From Streptomyces longispororuber (GTDB lineage: Bacteria; Actinomycetota; Actinomycetes; Streptomycetales; Streptomycetaceae), in NCBI RefSeq assembly GCF_024448165.1, contig NZ_JAMOLN010000033.1, positions 1-62,214 on the forward strand: a DNA stretch of 62,214 nucleotides. The letters run 5' to 3'. This document shows positions 60,356 to 62,214 of the stretch, piece by piece. The number at the start of each line of letters is the position of its first letter. Position 1 is the first letter of the stretch. The notes under the pieces were generated by a model. That model did not search any database. It was not told the origin of the DNA and worked only from the letters and a program-made list of their open reading frames with translations. The position numbers and the translations under genes are program-made.

Positions 60356-60784
60356 TCAGTCGGCCACGTCGCCCAGGGCCACGACCTTCTCGACCCGTAC
60401 GCGGACGACCAGTTCACCCGGCACCCCGTTGCGCCGGCCGAACTCCTCGGCGCGGTCGGCGCCCATGTACCGGCCGCCGATCCGGGTGGCCGAATCCAGC
60501 AGTTCCTGCGGGTCCTCACTGAGCTCCGCTCGGCCCCGGATCGTCACGAACGAGAACGGTGGCCGCTCGTCGTCGACACAGATCGCGACGTGCCCGTCCC
60601 GGGCCAAATTGCGTCCTTTGACCGTGTCCTTGCCCGTATTGAACACAATGTCGTCGCCGTCCACGACGAACCACACGGGCGCGATGTGCGGCGTGCCGTC
60701 GGCCCGCACGGTGGCCAGCTTGGCGGTGCGGGTGCCCTCGGAGACGAAGGCCTTCCATTCCTCATCGGTCATCTTGTGTGCCAT
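60356..60784 (-). CDS. PPOX-class F420-dependent oxidoreductase
   Basis: This 142-residue split-barrel protein has MTDEEWKAFVSEGTRTAKLATVRADGTPHIAPVWFVVDGD, the typical N-terminal pattern of F420/FMN PPOX enzymes, then VFNTGKDTVKGRNLARDGHVAICVDDE and GRYMGADRAEEFGRRNG. It probably reduces a small substrate with F420H2 in the cytoplasm. The start ATG 60784 follows AAGGAGGA. It lies convergent behind the conservon and divergent from the second roadblock gene. Confidence 0.9.
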   Translation of the reverse strand: MAHKMTDEEWKAFVSEGTRTAKLATVRADGTPHIAPVWFVVDGDDIVFNTGKDTVKGRNLARDGHVAICVDDERPPFSFVTIRGRAELSEDPQELLDSATRIGGRYMGADRAEEFGRRNGVPGELVVRVRVEKVVALGDVAD

Positions 60785-60900
60785 GGGCCCATCCTCCTTG
60801 CCCGGACGGCAACCGTGGGGAAGGCTGGCGAGACAGATCCTCCGGGTAGGGGAGCGGTCCCCACCGGGCGGGAGCCACACGGAATCGGGGAGACAGGATC

Positions 60901-61314
60901 ATGGTGCAGAACGCGGGACTCGGTTGGCTGCTGGACGACCTGACACAGCGTGTCGAACACGTGCGGCACGCCCTGGTCCTGTCCAACGACGGCCTCGTCA
61001 CCGGAGCCAGTACCGGCCTGCGGCGCGAGGACGCCGAGCACCTCGCCGCGGTCTCCTCCGGACTGCACAGTCTCGCGAAGGGGTCGGGACGGCACTTCGG
61101 CGCGGGCGGGGTGCGTCAGACGATGATCGAGTTCGACGACGCGGTGCTCTTCGTCACCGCCGCCGGCGACGGCAGCTGCCTGTGCGTGCTCAGCGCGGCC
61201 GAGGCGGACATCGGCCAGGTCGCGTACGAGATGACCCTGCTCGTGAACCGCGTGGGCGAGCACCTGGGCGTCGACGCGCGACAGCCGGAGAAGACCTCCT
61301 CCATGGAGCTCTGA
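60901..61314 (+). CDS. second roadblock/LC7 protein (CvnB-like)
   Basis: This 137-residue protein is similar along its length to the CvnB at 58823: LGWLLDDLTQRVEHVRHALVLSNDGLV, LRREDAEHLAAVSSGLHSLAKGSGRHFGAGGVRQTMIEF, and DAVLFVTAAGDGSCLCVLSAAEADIG. It has no GTPase or DUF742 gene of its own and lies 557 bp past the conservon GTPase gene, separated by the PPOX gene. It may be a spare or competing partner of the conservon GTPase. Confidence 0.93.
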   Translation: MVQNAGLGWLLDDLTQRVEHVRHALVLSNDGLVTGASTGLRREDAEHLAAVSSGLHSLAKGSGRHFGAGGVRQTMIEFDDAVLFVTAAGDGSCLCVLSAAEADIGQVAYEMTLLVNRVGEHLGVDARQPEKTSSMEL

Positions 61315-61341
61315 CCTGCGAAGTTCCTAGCCCTGCACGAG

Positions 61342-61350
61342 TTATCCACA
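61342..61350 (+). promoter_or_regulatory. single perfect DnaA-box sequence
   Basis: TTATCCACA lies within CGAG...CTCG flanks between the second roadblock gene and the DUF6397-like gene. It equals the E. coli consensus DnaA box. A lone box is more likely regulatory or fortuitous than part of an origin, since no cluster of boxes is present. Confidence 0.5.
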
Positions 61351-61442
61351 GGCTCGGACGGAGATCGGCTATCCAGGCTACGGTTGTCCCGAGCGGTCAC
61401 GGAGAGTGACCGACTGTCATCGGTCGACGGGGGAGAACCATC

Positions 61443-62214
61443 GTGCAAGGCGACATCATGACCAGGCCACAGGGCAGCGCGGCTCGCGAACTGGGGCTGA
61501 AACGGGGCGAGTTCGATCTCGCCGTACGGCTCGGACGCATCCGCACCGTGGCGGCACCGGGTGGCGGTCGGCGGCTGGTCCCTCGAGAGGAGATCGAGCG
61601 GATCCGCGACGCCGAGGGATTCCCTGACACCCTGCGCGAGCAGGTCAGGGTGGTGGGCACCGCGGAGGGCGCGGAGCTCGTGGGCATCCCGGCCACCCGC
61701 TTCACCCGGCTCGCCCGCGCCGGGATGCTGACACCCGCGAAGTTCTACCTGAATCGGTACCGCACCGTGGTGTGGCTCTATCTCGCCCAGGAACTGCGGG
61801 AATTCGCCCGGTCCGAGGTCAACGCACCGCTGCTCACGGGCCGCGCCCCGGACCGGATGCGGGCCCGTCTCGACGCGGGCGAGGATCTCCGGCCGCGGAC
61901 CTGGCGGGCCCGCCACGCCGGCTATCTGCTCGGGCAGAGCGGCGGCCCCTGGGAGCGGGCCGCCGCCATCGCCACCCTGCTGGACCCGACCCAGCTCGCC
62001 GACCTCGTCGAGGACCCGTACGAGCGGGCCCACTTGCACCGGCTCCGACCCGAGGAGACCTGGCACGGGGCGCCGGAGTCACCCACGGCCCGCGTCGTCG
62101 AGCGCATCCTCGTCGCCGACGATCCGGACGAGATCAGCTGGCTGCGGGCGAGTCTGCTGCTCAGCCTCGCCGAGGCACGCACCGTGCGACCGGCACCGCG
62201 CCCCACGTCGCACG
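61443..62214 (+). CDS. DUF6397-like DNA-binding protein (3' end cut off)
   Basis: At least 257 residues are present, open to the right edge. The N-terminal MQGDIMTRPQGSAARELGLKRGEFDLAVRLGRI resembles a short HTH, repeated as VGTAEGAELVGIPATRFTRLARAGML. LNRYRTVVWLYLAQELREFA and RARLDAGEDLRPRTWRARHAGYLLGQ follow. This layout matches DUF6397 proteins of streptomycetes, function unknown. The start GTG 61443 follows GGGGGAG; an in-frame ATG lies at 61458. Confidence 0.8.
   Translation, partial: MQGDIMTRPQGSAARELGLKRGEFDLAVRLGRIRTVAAPGGGRRLVPREEIERIRDAEGFPDTLREQVRVVGTAEGAELVGIPATRFTRLARAGMLTPAKFYLNRYRTVVWLYLAQELREFARSEVNAPLLTGRAPDRMRARLDAGEDLRPRTWRARHAGYLLGQSGGPWERAAAIATLLDPTQLADLVEDPYERAHLHRLRPEETWHGAPESPTARVVERILVADDPDEISWLRASLLLSLAEARTVRPAPRPTSH

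Noticed and set aside
61330..61360. Possible replication origin
   Set aside because: Only one DnaA box is present, with no dnaA, dnaN or AT-rich unwinding region.

Overview
This window is a stretch of Streptomyces-type actinobacterial chromosome. It has very high GC, strong third-position GC bias, many GTG/TTG starts, ATGA-coupled operons, and actinobacterial hallmarks: a conservon, XRE/DUF397/anti-sigma-like ATPase cluster, SSI-type protease inhibitor, MurT/GatD, rppA, and a ureABC-FGD urease operon without ureE. From memory the order (rppA-P450-cupin, pfkA, urease, bio genes) resembles the rppA-to-bio part of the S. coelicolor chromosome. No phage, IS element, CRISPR array, rRNA or tRNA was seen.

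Layout. 1-10.3 kb: SGNH hydrolase and a divergent small holin-like protein, an ABC-F ATPase downstream of two CNNM/CBS membrane proteins, a GNAT, an F420-type LLM oxidoreductase, and a MacB-like ABC exporter. 10.3-17.7 kb: an RHH/Fic-like toxin-antitoxin pair, a methyltransferase, biotin synthesis (bioBAD divergent from bioF), and an XRE/DUF397 pair facing a HATPase protein. 17.7-24.6 kb: LysR/LysE, a DUF6328-like membrane protein, a NlpC/P60 hydrolase behind a ydaO-type (c-di-AMP) riboswitch, a ClpP paralogue lacking its catalytic His with a coupled small ORF, a solitary Phd/YefM antitoxin, and an ABC-2-like membrane protein with its TetR regulator. 24.6-29.4 kb: urease operon. 29.4-41.2 kb: secreted Tap-like peptidase, reductase, PlsC, SSI, CtaG, PfkA, GatD-MurT, peptide deformylase, TetR/acyl-CoA dehydrogenase, and an SDR pseudogene.

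41.2-44.1 kb: a compact type III polyketide operon, rppA-P450-cupin, each junction an ATGA overlap; it predicts tetrahydroxynaphthalene, flaviolin and coupled flaviolin pigments. 44.2-54.7 kb: SWIM and SNF2 proteins, a desaturase, a secreted esterase-like protein, unknown ORFs, and a PadR/hydrolase pair. 54.7-62.2 kb: methyltransferase, MHYT sensor, a complete conservon (NIT-domain kinase, roadblock, DUF742, Ras-like GTPase), a PPOX oxidoreductase, a second roadblock protein, and a DUF6397-like DNA-binding protein cut by the right edge.

The most unusual items are the MHYT-conservon-second roadblock array, the ClpP paralogue with Asp in place of the active-site His next to a YefM-type operator, the Fic-like toxin with an eroded Fic motif, the truncated and frameshifted SDR relic beside the pigment operon, and several clear operator palindromes without an identified regulator. 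All homology statements rest on motif reading, not on database searches.
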